A stretch of 52,913 nt of DNA, taken from the NCBI GenBank assembly GCA_003525075.1, contig DQFO01000007.1, positions 29,714 to 82,626 on the forward strand, given 5' to 3'. Numbering within the stretch: the first letter of the stretch is position 1; the number at the start of each line of letters is the position of its first letter. Shown here one piece after another: positions 27,593-34,941 of the stretch. The notes under the pieces are model-generated. The model was given only the letters and a program-made list of their open reading frames with translations, had not been told where the DNA came from and searched no databases. This stretch comes from Clostridiales bacterium. GTDB taxonomy: Bacteria; Bacillota; Clostridia; TANB77; CAG-508. The position numbers were made by a program, and so were the translations under genes.

Positions 27593-28246
27593 TTACCAGG
27601 CTTTACCATTCCAAGTTTTATCTCCATATATTCTAATTGGTGTACTTCCTTGACTTTGATCTGCAGCAGATAAACAAGCACTTCTTATATTAGTTGTTCC
27701 AGCAACTGAATAAAAATGACTCCACCATTCAGCACTAGCAACATGTTTTATAGTGGTATACCAACCTAGAGTTGCTCTTTTACTATATCCATCCGTTTTA
27801 AATCTTGTGGCAAAAGCATTTGTTGCCAAACAAGAGCAAGAATCTAAAAATACCAGATGCCAATTTCCAGAAATTTCACTTGGATATACATATCTATCAG
27901 AGTTACCACGCTCTAAAGTAAATAAACTTGAATTACCATGTGCATATATGTAAAAACCATAATTATTACTACTTATATTTAACCAATTATTAAATAAGTA
28001 TGATTTATCATTTGTAGTTGTATATGTATTAGTTCCATTAGCATTAGTATATCCTAAGTTTTGAAATGTCCATACTGCATATGAAACAGCAGAATTTACT
28101 GCATCTGAATCACCTTGACCAACAATACTTACTTCATAATCCCAAGTCTTAAATGCTCTAAATTGATCAGTTGCTGCAAAACAAGATGTATTTATAAATA
28201 ATATTAATAAACAAACAATAACGCTTATTCTTTTTACATTTTTCAT
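27593..28246 (-). CDS. Secreted protein with clan CD-like (caspase/gingipain-type) cysteine peptidase motifs
   Basis: A 217-residue protein with a Sec signal peptide (KRISVIVCLLILFINTSCFA). ATG 28246 is set by GGAGGTG upstream. The strand YGFYIYAHGN (His near 102) and the strand WHLVFLDSCSCLA (Cys near 137) match the clan CD layout, where a His-Gly and a Cys follow hydrophobic strands, as in caspases, clostripain and gingipains. Other residues (WDYEVSIVGQGDSD, LGWYTTIKHVASAEWWSHFY) fit such a fold loosely. It is the last gene of the sigma-factor operon. The peptidase call rests only on these motifs. Confidence 0.5.
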   Translation of the reverse strand: MKNVKRISVIVCLLILFINTSCFAATDQFRAFKTWDYEVSIVGQGDSDAVNSAVSYAVWTFQNLGYTNANGTNTYTTTNDKSYLFNNWLNISSNNYGFYIYAHGNSSLFTLERGNSDRYVYPSEISGNWHLVFLDSCSCLATNAFATRFKTDGYSKRATLGWYTTIKHVASAEWWSHFYSVAGTTNIRSACLSAADQSQGSTPIRIYGDKTWNGKAW

Positions 28247-28247
28247 A

Positions 28248-29165
28248 TTAGTATTCACCTCCAAGTATCATATCTCCACCAATTATCTCTCCTGTTGTGG
28301 CATCTATATATAATGTACTTGCAGACTCGTTATTAAATTTTGCAACATAAGCTTGTCTTGTTTCTCCAATTTTTACATAAATGCTTTCATCTCCATTTAA
28401 TTCATTATAAAAATAATTTGGTCTAACTATTTCTAAGTCTATATCCATATCTGTTGCTGTACTTTTGTTTAAATATTTTTCTGCTATTTTTGTAGCAGTA
28501 TCTTTTGAAATTTCTACAGTATTATTAGCATATTTTGTCCTATTTATAGCTAAAGTAACAATCTCATTAGTCTTTGGACAAAAACTAAATTTTACACTTT
28601 CGCCCTCATTTATCATTCCATTATATTTTTTTGCGAAACATGCTCTCCATATTTCTTCATCAAATTTTTCTACATACATAAATTCATATTCATCTTGGTT
28701 TATTTGTGTTAAATTGTTAAAAATATTTATAGCTTTATTTTTGACTTCATCTTCATTATATTCCCCTGAAGCAAAATCTGTTTTATTGCTTATATATGCA
28801 ATTAGTTCATCATTTTCGGAATTAACTTTTAATACTGCCTGTTCATTTGAAATAACAGTTTCTTTTCTAGATTCTAATGCATTATTATATTTCTTTATTT
28901 GAGAATTTTCATTTGTAAACTCTACATCTGTTATTTTTAAGTCATTAATATATGTATTTGCTACTCCTATTATATTTTGATTTGCTCTCATATCAAATGT
29001 AGTAATCCCATCATCAATCTCTGTATAAGTTTCTCCTATTGATGATAACTTTTTGTTAGTTAAGATTTGTTGTGTTTCTGCATTATTCATAGTTGCAAAA
29101 ACAACAGTACTCAACAATACTGTCAATAAGACAATAAACAGTACTAATAATGTTTTTTTCTTCAT
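28248..29165 (-). CDS. Secreted PepSY-like protein
   Basis: A 305-residue protein with a Sec signal peptide (KKTLLVLFIVLLTVLLSTVV). The C-terminal region has TATKIAEKYLN and ends TLYIDATTGEIIGGD, typical of PepSY/YcdB-type modules, which often act as peptidase propeptides or inhibitors. The internal part repeats the pattern (KNKAINIFNNL, CPKTNEIVTLAIN). It overlaps the peptidase ribosome site by a few bases, so one may control or chaperone the other. AAGGAGG precedes ATG. Confidence 0.6.
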   Translation of the reverse strand: MKKKTLLVLFIVLLTVLLSTVVFATMNNAETQQILTNKKLSSIGETYTEIDDGITTFDMRANQNIIGVANTYINDLKITDVEFTNENSQIKKYNNALESRKETVISNEQAVLKVNSENDELIAYISNKTDFASGEYNEDEVKNKAINIFNNLTQINQDEYEFMYVEKFDEEIWRACFAKKYNGMINEGESVKFSFCPKTNEIVTLAINRTKYANNTVEISKDTATKIAEKYLNKSTATDMDIDLEIVRPNYFYNELNGDESIYVKIGETRQAYVAKFNNESASTLYIDATTGEIIGGDMILGGEY

Positions 29166-29215
29166 AATAAATTCCTCCTTTTTTTATTTATTAATATTAT
29201 ATAAATATATTAAAC

Positions 29216-30280
29216 TTAATTAGATTGTAAAACATTAAGATCGTTTACTCGTAAAGAAAAATATGGATTTTCTTCATTTTTCTCTTTTAGAAAAATAATA
29301 AAATTGTCTGTAAAATAAAAGTAGCGTGAATTTTCATTTTCCAAATTATATTCAGATTTAATTGCACTTTCACTGATTAAATTTCCACCTTTTTCGTTTA
29401 AATTAAATTTGACATTTTGTAATGCATTTGCAATATACATTCCATTCGTACCTTTTATAAACTTTCCACATAATTCGTCATAATTTATTATTGTATTTAC
29501 TTTTATATAGGGTATCTTTAATTCATCATCTTTTGTAAAATTTCTTTTTCCATTAAATACTTTGTTTTTTTCTATTATTTCTTTATATAAATTATCAAAT
29601 GAGCTATTATTATCAGTTCGGTATAAAATAATTTCATCATTTTGTTTAGTATTTAATTTTACTGCAAAATCATTTTTTCTATTATAAAATAAAACTTCAA
29701 CATTATTAGCCATTGTTTCATCACTGGCATTATTTATTCCAAAATATTCTACTAACTCATCATAATTACCAAATTTACTTTTCTCTAATTTATCAAAAGG
29801 AGTAATAAATTCAAAGTTTTTAACCAATAATGAATATATTGTATAGCTATTTCCTATCGTATCAAAATTAACTTCATTTAAAATTGAATTATCTTTTATA
29901 CCAAATTTTTCATTAATATCCTTTAGAAGTTTTTCTCGTAACTCTGGAGAAGTTTTTTCCACACTTATATAATATGAATTTTCTGATAACATTTCTTTTG
30001 TAAATATATTCTTATTAAGTTCATTTGCAATTTTTGAACTTTCATCTTCAAATTCAATATTTTTTCCAACTACATTTTCTTTAAATTCATTCCATGCTAG
30101 TTGAAATGTACTAATCCAAATATTATTTGTATCAGTATCACCAATTTCACCAGTAAAAATTGGTGTCATAGTTGCTTGTCCCTTTATTTTTTCATATATT
30201 TTAACACTAGCATAAGTTATTCCAGTTAATATAATTGTGGTAGAAATCAGTATCAATAATATTTTTAATGTTTTATTCAT
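29216..30280 (-). CDS. Membrane-anchored protein with serpin-like C-terminus, in frame with the upstream sigma factor
   Basis: A 354-residue protein from ATG 30280 (AAAGGA 9 bases upstream). A membrane helix (about 6-27) is followed by an extracellular domain. Near the end, NALQNVKFNLNEKGGNLIS and YFYFTDNFIIFLKEKN resemble the hinge and strand region of serpins (the NEKG signature), but the N-terminal half is too divergent for a sure call. It occupies the place of an anti-sigma factor. No stop codon separates it from the sigma gene once the upstream CGG is skipped, so it may also be made as a sigma-membrane fusion. Confidence 0.5.
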   Translation of the reverse strand: MNKTLKILLILISTTIILTGITYASVKIYEKIKGQATMTPIFTGEIGDTDTNNIWISTFQLAWNEFKENVVGKNIEFEDESSKIANELNKNIFTKEMLSENSYYISVEKTSPELREKLLKDINEKFGIKDNSILNEVNFDTIGNSYTIYSLLVKNFEFITPFDKLEKSKFGNYDELVEYFGINNASDETMANNVEVLFYNRKNDFAVKLNTKQNDEIILYRTDNNSSFDNLYKEIIEKNKVFNGKRNFTKDDELKIPYIKVNTIINYDELCGKFIKGTNGMYIANALQNVKFNLNEKGGNLISESAIKSEYNLENENSRYFYFTDNFIIFLKEKNEENPYFSLRVNDLNVLQSN

Positions 30281-30830
30281 ATCATCAAATCCTTTCTTTA
30301 GCAGGATTTTTCTTAATTCTTTTTTTCCTCTATGCACAAGTACTTTTGTGTTTTCAATTGTTTCTCCGAAGAATCTCTGATGTTTCTTTATATGAAAGTT
30401 CTTCAATTTTTATTAAATATATTGCATTTTTATATTTATCATTTAACATATTAATTGCTTTTATAAGTTCTTTTTCTTTTTCTTTTTTTATTATAAAATC
30501 ACTTACATCATTTTCAATTTTTTCAGACTCAAATAATGAATACTTATCATTTAATTCTGATCTTCTTCTTTCCAAATTAATATAATTATATGCTCTACTT
30601 CTAGCTATTAAATATATGTAATATTTTAAACTACAATTTTCCCTGACTTTATTTTGCAATAAATATATAAAAACTTCCTGAGTTATATCTTCAGATTTTT
30701 CATAATCTTTTATTATATTATAAATAAAATATTGTATTTTATTTTTGTATTTGTTATATAGAAGTTCAAAAGCTTCTTTTTCTCCATTTAAATATTCATT
30801 ATATAATTTTGTATCTAAATCTTTCTCCAT
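30281..30830 (-). CDS. ECF sigma factor, completed through a CGG frameshift
   Basis: Region 2 is clear in SEDITQEVFIYLLQNKV (near 50-65) and region 4 begins YKETSEIL near 150. The zero frame then reads CGG (30368-30366) and stops after RRNN. Skipping the C gives LGETIENTKVLVHRGKKELRKIL, the complete helix-turn-helix of region 4, with the canonical Gly. In that frame there is no stop before the downstream membrane protein, so skipping would yield a 537-residue sigma-membrane fusion. Frame-zero termination would give a sigma factor lacking half of region 4. It is the first gene of a four-gene minus operon. Confidence 0.75.
30365..30368 (-). other. CGG recoding site 6 (CTT CGG AGA; +1, Gly)
   Basis: In-frame CGG in sigma region 4. 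Skipping the C (base 30368) gives GGA and the conserved ILGETIEN turn; otherwise the protein ends four codons later. Confidence 0.75.
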
Positions 30831-30858
30831 TTTTTACCTGCTTTCAATTATATATACT

Positions 30859-30881
30859 TGTAACAATAAAAAAAGTTACAG
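30859..30881 (-). promoter_or_regulatory. Possible ECF-type promoter with inverted repeat upstream of the sigma gene
   Basis: On the minus strand CTGTAAC (an AAC-containing -35 like those of ECF sigma factors) is at 30881-30875 and GTTAC at 30864-30860 forms an inverted repeat with it. Autoregulation of the sigma operon is inferred; no clear -10 motif is seen. Confidence 0.3.
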
Positions 30882-30936
30882 TTTTTTTTATTTTATCATA
30901 ATTTATCTTATATATTTATTAAAATATATAAATTGA

Positions 30937-30969
30937 CAAAAAAAAATAACAGGTATTTCCTGCTATTTT
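30937..30969 (-). terminator. Terminator of the upstream XRE gene
   Basis: On the minus strand AAATAGCAGG (30968-30959) pairs with CCTGTTATTT (30953-30944) with one wobble pair, followed by a T run. It separates the XRE gene from the sigma operon. Confidence 0.75.
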
Positions 30970-31222
30970 ATTCTTCTTTTAAAAATTCATCTAAAGGTTT
31001 ATGGTATAAAATACTTAGTTTTATCAATAATTTTAAGGAGCATGTTTTTGCCTTATCATTATTTGATTCAATTCTTCTTAAATAATCATGAGACATATCC
31101 AAAATTTCCGCAACCTTCATTAATGACATACCACTTTCTTTTCTAAATTTTTTTATATTTTTGTATATGATAGGCATATAATCTTTATTTAATAATGCCA
31201 TCAAATTTTCATTATCTTCCAT
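30968..31222 (-). CDS. XRE-family helix-turn-helix regulator
   Basis: An 84-residue one-domain regulator: IIYKNIKKFRKESGMSLMKVA, then ILDMSHDYLRRIESN and a final helix pair ending FLKEE. ATG 31222 is preferred over GTG 31228, which lies inside the GAGGTG ribosome site. Likely an element repressor acting on the nearby divergent region, in which a GACAA-GTT-TTGTC palindrome is found. Confidence 0.8.
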   Translation of the reverse strand: MEDNENLMALLNKDYMPIIYKNIKKFRKESGMSLMKVAEILDMSHDYLRRIESNNDKAKTCSLKLLIKLSILYHKPLDEFLKEE

Positions 31223-31330
31223 CGTCACACCTCTAATAGTATTTATTTTTTCACAAAACCAGAAAAAAATATGTGACTTATTTGTCCCATCATGATTTTT
31301 GTGATATAATTATAAATAATAATAAATTAT

Positions 31331-31356
31331 TGGCGATTTTTGACAAGTTTTGTCGA
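31331..31356. promoter_or_regulatory. Palindromic operator-like site between two XRE genes
   Basis: GACAA-GTT-TTGTC (31342-31354) is a perfect inverted repeat, flanked by GGCGATTTTT on one side and GAATT on the other, so it resembles the GACAAAATTCGC words at 32574 and 49736. A binding site of one of the XRE proteins is likely. Minus-strand TTGTCA followed after 16 bases by TATTAT could be the promoter of the 30968-31222 gene. Confidence 0.45.
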
Positions 31357-31403
31357 ATTACTTGAATATTAGAAAAAAAGTAATATTATAATATATATAG
31401 GTT

Positions 31404-31661
31404 TTATCTTTTTCGATAAATATCTACTCTTGATGCTAATTTATTTGCTTGGGGATTTTCAACAAATAGCAAATAAGGATCTATATTAAGAGCTTTTGCA
31501 ATATTTTCTATTGTCGGAATAGATGGACTATATTTTCCTTGTTCTATATCAGATATATAATGTGTACTTAATCCTGATTTTTCTCCTAGTAATTCTTGAG
31601 AATAATCCTGCATAAATCTATAAAATTTAACATTTTTGCGAAAAATGTCTATTAATGACAC
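31404..31661 (-). CDS. XRE-family helix-turn-helix regulator
   Basis: An 85-residue regulator: NVKFYRFMQDYSQELLGEKS, GLSTHYISDIEQGKYSPS (recognition helix), then IENIAKALNIDPYLLF. The match to the Cro/CI-type HTH is clear. It is divergent from the receiver-like gene at 31815, with which it shares a promoter region. AAAGAGTGGTGATATA precedes ATG. Confidence 0.82.
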   Translation of the reverse strand: MSLIDIFRKNVKFYRFMQDYSQELLGEKSGLSTHYISDIEQGKYSPSIPTIENIAKALNIDPYLLFVENPQANKLASRVDIYRKR

Positions 31662-31814
31662 TATATATCACCACTCTTTCATACCATTTTATTTATTATG
31701 GTATAATTTTGTTGTAATATACACAATGAAGTATATAGCCCAAACCTTTTGTATTTTATAAATTGTCTTAATTTTTCAATATTTTTATTAAAATTTTTAG
31801 AAAGGATTGGTAAT

Positions 31815-32438
31815 ATGGTATTTTTAGTTTTTTTAAGTTTAATTTTCTTAATTGTTATAGTTTTACTAATAGATAGCATTATTAGAAAGAATAAGGTTAT
31901 AGAAAAACAGCAGAACAATATTATAGAAAAAGAGAAGCAAAAAAATTTTCTTAAAAACGAAATAAAAAGATTAAAAAAGCAAACACAAATATTAGAAGAG
32001 AAAGAATTTAATTATTTAATTCAAAATCCATTATCTATAAATAATGAATCAAAATCATATAATGGATTATATAAAGGAAAAAAAGCCTTAATAGGTAATT
32101 ATGACAGCTTTTCATCTAAACAAACTCGTAATATGCTAATGCTATTTGGTATATCAGTAGATATTGTTACTACCGGCATTGATATATTTGAAAGAATAAA
32201 AAATGGATATCAGTATGATATTATTTTTACTAACAATATTTATCAAATAGGTTATACAGGTCCAGAATTATTACATAAATTAAGAGCATTAGAAAATTTT
32301 AATACACCTGTTGTTATACATACTATATCTCGAAATGCTAGAACACATTTTATTGACGATATTGGATTTGATGAATATTTAGAAAAACCAATTAAATATT
32401 CGGATCTTGAAAAAGTGTTAAATAAATTTTTAAATTAA
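31815..32438 (+). CDS. Membrane-anchored pseudo-receiver protein
   Basis: A 207-residue protein: an N-terminal membrane helix (about 2-21), a Lys/Glu-rich coiled coil (about 25-65), then a CheY-like receiver domain. The receiver keeps the Thr/Ser position (VVIHTISR) and the Lys of EYLEKPI, but the phospho-acceptor Asp in the strand [10 protein letters not shown] is replaced by Asn. It therefore cannot take phosphate at the usual residue and more likely works as a constitutive or protein-binding module at the membrane. ATG 31815 follows GAAAGGA. Confidence 0.7.
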
Positions 32439-32456
32439 TTTAGAAAAAAATAATTA

Positions 32457-32484
32457 AAGGTATTCATTTTTGAATACTTTTTTT
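32457..32484 (+). terminator. Rho-independent terminator
   Basis: AGGTATTCA and TGAATACTT pair around TTTT (GTATTCA/TGAATAC core) and are followed by a T run to 32484. Confidence 0.75.
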
Positions 32485-32573
32485 ATTTATAATATTCAAA
32501 TGTATATAATACTACATTTTTGGTTAAAAATTCCTATAAAATACAAAATTTTTTATTATTACATATCATTTTC

Positions 32574-32638
32574 GACAAAATTCGCACACTTACGATAGTA
32601 TAATTCTCCCAGGGCTTAATAAACCTGTTTGAGAGAAT
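32574..32638 (+). promoter_or_regulatory. Regulated promoter region with operator word and 5' hairpin
   Basis: GACAAAATTCGC (32574-32585) lies just upstream of TATAAT (32599-32604); no good -35 is present, as expected for an activator- or repressor-controlled promoter. ATTCTC (32603-32608) pairs with GAGAAT (32633-32638), with AGG and CCT pairing inside. The 368-base gap from 32439 to 32806 otherwise holds a terminator and the leader described at 32733. Confidence 0.4.
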
Positions 32639-32732
32639 ACTTGCAAAAGATTTAAAGTTTGTTAAATTTACAAATGAAGCAATTATTTAAAAAACATTTT
32701 TATTAAGCTTTTTTTTGATGAAATTTTTTTTG

Positions 32733-32806
32733 AAAGGAGGTTTTTATTTTTAGTGTTCACTTAACACAGGTTGTTAGGCCCAAATTTTAATTTGGGAGGA
32801 ACACTT
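32733..32806 (+). promoter_or_regulatory. Leader with its own ribosome site and a hairpin that hides the gene's Shine-Dalgarno
   Basis: AAAGGAGG (32733-32740) has no gene directly behind it. Five bases later an ATT opens a 14-codon frame ending in TAA at 32788-32790; a GTG at 32753 opens a 3-codon frame. CCCAAATT (32779-32786) pairs with AATTTGGG (32789-32796), which covers the first bases of the real ribosome site GGGAGGA (32794-32800). AGTGTT and AACACT flank the structure. This is the architecture of translational attenuation. Confidence 0.45.
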
Positions 32807-33208
32807 ATGGAAAATAAGAATTACAAAGATGAACAATTTGATAGTTTTTTAACAAAAACTATTATATTATCTTCAAAAAGATATTTCAAAAAAGAAATTA
32901 ATACTAATAGAAAGGAGCAAATAATTTTTGATGATCAAAATTACTCTGCCTTTATACAAGGCTTTTTTGACTCTCAAAATCCTGATTTTGAGTCTACTAT
33001 TGATTTATCTCTTTCTGTAAAAGAGGCCTTAAAATCACTGTCTGCTATTGAGCAATCAGTGATTTTTTTGCTATTTAATGAGGATTTATCTCAAAAAGAA
33101 GCTGCACAAATTCTTGAAATATATTCAAAAACTGTTAGCAAAATAAAAATTAGAGCAATAGATAAATTAAAAAAATATTTCAAGGAGGATTTTGAAAATG
33201 AAAGATAA
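32807..33208 (+). CDS. Sigma-70-like regulator of the element (Tn916 Orf7 type)
   Basis: A 133-residue protein with a region 4 helix-turn-helix: VKEALKSLSAIEQSVIFLLF, then EDLSQKEAAQILEIYSKTVS and KIKIRAIDKLKKYF. Such short sigma-like proteins sit in the regulation block of Tn916-like elements and activate excision or transfer genes. It overlaps the next small gene by 11 bases. Translation is probably controlled by the leader at 32733. Confidence 0.8.
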   Translation: MENKNYKDEQFDSFLTKTIILSSKRYFKKEINTNRKEQIIFDDQNYSAFIQGFFDSQNPDFESTIDLSLSVKEALKSLSAIEQSVIFLLFNEDLSQKEAAQILEIYSKTVSKIKIRAIDKLKKYFKEDFENER

Positions 33209-33377
33209 AAATATATATGAATTAGGAATATTAGCACAAAAAGGTAATGAAATGGCCATGTTAGAGATAATAGATAGAAAGAAACCTTTACTCAAAAAAT
33301 ATAGTTTTGGTGATGAGGATAGATACCAATATTTAATACTAAAACTAATTGAAGGAATAAAAAATTATAAATTTTAA
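33198..33377 (+). CDS. Short helix-turn-helix protein (Tn916 Orf8 type)
   Basis: A 59-residue protein (IYELGILAQKGNEMAMLEII, then LLKKYSFGDEDRYQYLILKL) similar to the N-terminal helix-turn-helix of Tn916-type conjugative transposon regulators, which resembles sigma region 2. AAGGAGG lies upstream of ATG 33198. It acts presumably with the sigma-like protein in front of it. Confidence 0.7.
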   Translation: MKDKNIYELGILAQKGNEMAMLEIIDRKKPLLKKYSFGDEDRYQYLILKLIEGIKNYKF

Positions 33378-33413
33378 AATTTAGGAGAGAATTTTTAAAA
33401 GATAATTAAGGTT

Positions 33414-33485
33414 TATATAGTGAAGGGCAAATTTTAAGAAAGCACTATATAAAAAGACAGATAGGACTAGCTCTTATCTGTCTTT
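33414..33485 (+). terminator. Two hairpins, second a likely terminator
   Basis: TATATAGTG (33414-33422) pairs with CACTATATA (33443-33451); AAAGACAGATA (33453-33463) pairs perfectly with TATCTGTCTTT (33475-33485), followed by a T-rich stretch. They separate the regulator pair from the following small genes. Confidence 0.6.
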
Positions 33486-33513
33486 GTCTTATTTTATGGA
33501 AAGGAGATTTAAG

Positions 33514-33684
33514 ATGTTTTTTAAATTTGTATTATTAGGAATATGTCTAACTTTTATACTATTCTTTATAGATGTATTGCTACCTAAAATTAAACTTAAA
33601 ATAAAATTTCATAAAGAATTAAAACAAAAAAAGCAAAAGCAAGAAGCATTTAGAAAAATGATGAAAGAATTAGAGATAAAATAA
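33514..33684 (+). CDS. Small single-span membrane protein
   Basis: A 56-residue protein: hydrophobic helix at 2-24 (FKFVLLGICLTFILFFIDVL) followed by a strongly basic Lys/Gln tail (HKELKQKKQKQEAFRKMM). ATG 33514 follows AAAGGAG at the right distance. It may be a small membrane regulator. Unknown family. Confidence 0.55.
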   Translation: MFFKFVLLGICLTFILFFIDVLLPKIKLKIKFHKELKQKKQKQEAFRKMMKELEIK

Positions 33685-33746
33685 TTTCTCTAATAGCCTT
33701 GCTATATCTAAAATGTGTCGACAAAAAATTAACCACGGGTGATTAA

Positions 33747-34169
33747 ATGGAAAATTCAAAAGATTTAATTATAAATTATTTCTTTAATGAGCATCTAAAA
33801 GTAAAAGAAATTGCAGAAATAATACATACATCTTCTAGTTATATTACAAAAATAATTAAGCAAGACAAAAGATACACTAAGGAAAAAGAATACCGAAATA
33901 ATAAGTCAAAAGAAAAAAGAAAAAAAGATCAGAATAGATTTATAAAAAACAAAAGAGAACAAAAAAGAATAGATGATAATTTTACTTTTGTGGAAGAACA
34001 ACATAGACAAGCATCTTTGGAACTTTCAAAATCAAAATATCTAAGTAATGAAAGTTATAGAAAGTGGAATGCTAGTGCTTATAAATATAACCCTTCTAAA
34101 CATAGGTACGAATTTGACGAAAATCTTGGTCGTTCTGCGGATATACCTAAATATATAAAGGAAAGGTAA
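33747..34169 (+). CDS. Helix-turn-helix DNA-binding protein with basic linker
   Basis: A 140-residue protein. The first 45 residues form an HTH (LIINYFFNEHLKVKEIAEII, HTSSSYITKIIKQ) of the type found in sporulation and element regulators. A very basic linker (KEKRKKDQNRFIKNKREQKR) and a C-terminal segment with YRKWNASAYKYNPSKHRY follow. GGGTGA precedes ATG. It may act as a nucleoid-like or replication factor of the element. Confidence 0.6.
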   Translation: MENSKDLIINYFFNEHLKVKEIAEIIHTSSSYITKIIKQDKRYTKEKEYRNNKSKEKRKKDQNRFIKNKREQKRIDDNFTFVEEQHRQASLELSKSKYLSNESYRKWNASAYKYNPSKHRYEFDENLGRSADIPKYIKER

Positions 34170-34176
34170 ATAAAAT

Positions 34177-34422
34177 ATGGAACAAAAATTATTAAAAATA
34201 TTTAAACTTGCTGATAAATTAAATACAAAACAGAGCAAAGTTTATGCAGAAATAAATTATTCTGCAAATGATTCGCAAAAATTAGAAATTATTATAAGGT
34301 CAAAAAAGAATTATTCATATATTGAAAAATGCGAAATTACTATAACAGAAGATTCTGAAATCAAATGGGATAATGTTATTACACTTTTTGAAACTTTTGT
34401 TGGAGGTGTATCTTATGAATAA
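34177..34422 (+). CDS. Hypothetical small beta-rich protein
   Basis: An 81-residue protein (KVYAEINYSANDSQKLEIII, IEKCEITITEDSEIKW) starting 7 bases after the preceding stop with AAAGGAAAGG upstream. It overlaps the following gene by 8 bases. Part of a row of small genes leading to xis-int. Function unknown. Confidence 0.5.
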   Translation: MEQKLLKIFKLADKLNTKQSKVYAEINYSANDSQKLEIIIRSKKNYSYIEKCEITITEDSEIKWDNVITLFETFVGGVSYE

Positions 34423-34636
34423 AAAAGAGGCAGTTGCTTATGGTCAAATAGCTTTTGAAAGCATGATGCATTCTGGCTTTAAAGGTGAATTAAGTGTTAC
34501 TAATTTTGGTATAGAAATGAAACAAGCATTTAAAATGTATCCAAGAAATATTGTATTAGAAATTGCCGAAAGTAAAATTTATGCAGAAAAAAAATTACAA
34601 GATTTAAAAAATGGATGTGATATCAATGGACGATAA
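34415..34636 (+). CDS. Hypothetical small helical protein
   Basis: A 73-residue protein (EAVAYGQIAFESMMHSGFKG, FGIEMKQAFKMYPRNIVLEI) starting at ATG 34415, with GGAGGTG 5 bases upstream inside the previous gene. Overlap with the excisionase gene suggests coupled translation. Unknown family. Confidence 0.5.
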   Translation: MNKKEAVAYGQIAFESMMHSGFKGELSVTNFGIEMKQAFKMYPRNIVLEIAESKIYAEKKLQDLKNGCDINGR

Positions 34637-34823
34637 CAATGAATGCTTAGGCATTAGTATTGATGAAGCATGTAAATTACTTGGAATAGGTAGAAATTTG
34701 ATGCTAAAATTAGTACATGTACAAGGATTTCCAGCAATAATTTTTAAGAGAAAAATTATTATAAATAAAAATTTATTGCCAAAATGGTTTGATGAAAACT
34801 GTGGAAAATATGGGCATTATTGA
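34626..34823 (+). CDS. xis: Excisionase-like helix-turn-helix protein
   Basis: A 65-residue (70 from the ATG at 34611) MerR/Xis-type HTH: LGISIDEACKLLGIGRNLML, then LVHVQGFPAIIFKRKIIINK and LLPKWFDEN, the arrangement seen in Tn916 Xis. The gene lies directly before the large integrase, as in many conjugative transposons. Xis bends DNA at the att arms and drives excision. The better start is uncertain because neither ATG has a strong site. Confidence 0.75.
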   Translation: MDDNNECLGISIDEACKLLGIGRNLMLKLVHVQGFPAIIFKRKIIINKNLLPKWFDENCGKYGHY

Positions 34824-34847
34824 ACTGAAAAAATTTTTTCGGTTCAA
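34820..34847 (+). terminator. Hairpin after the excisionase gene
   Basis: TTGAACTGAAAAAA and TTTTTTCGGTTCAA form a near-perfect 14-bp palindrome with one wobble, overlapping the excisionase stop. Confidence 0.6.
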
Positions 34848-34941
34848 CATTGCTTATTTTTTATATTTATTATAGAATATTGATGAATTTATAGTATCAA
34901 ATTTATCAATATTCTCAAAACCTCTAAAGGGAGGATATTGA

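Noticed and set aside
32574..32638. Known riboswitch class
   Set aside because: The hairpin is short and I could not match conserved nucleotides of any class.
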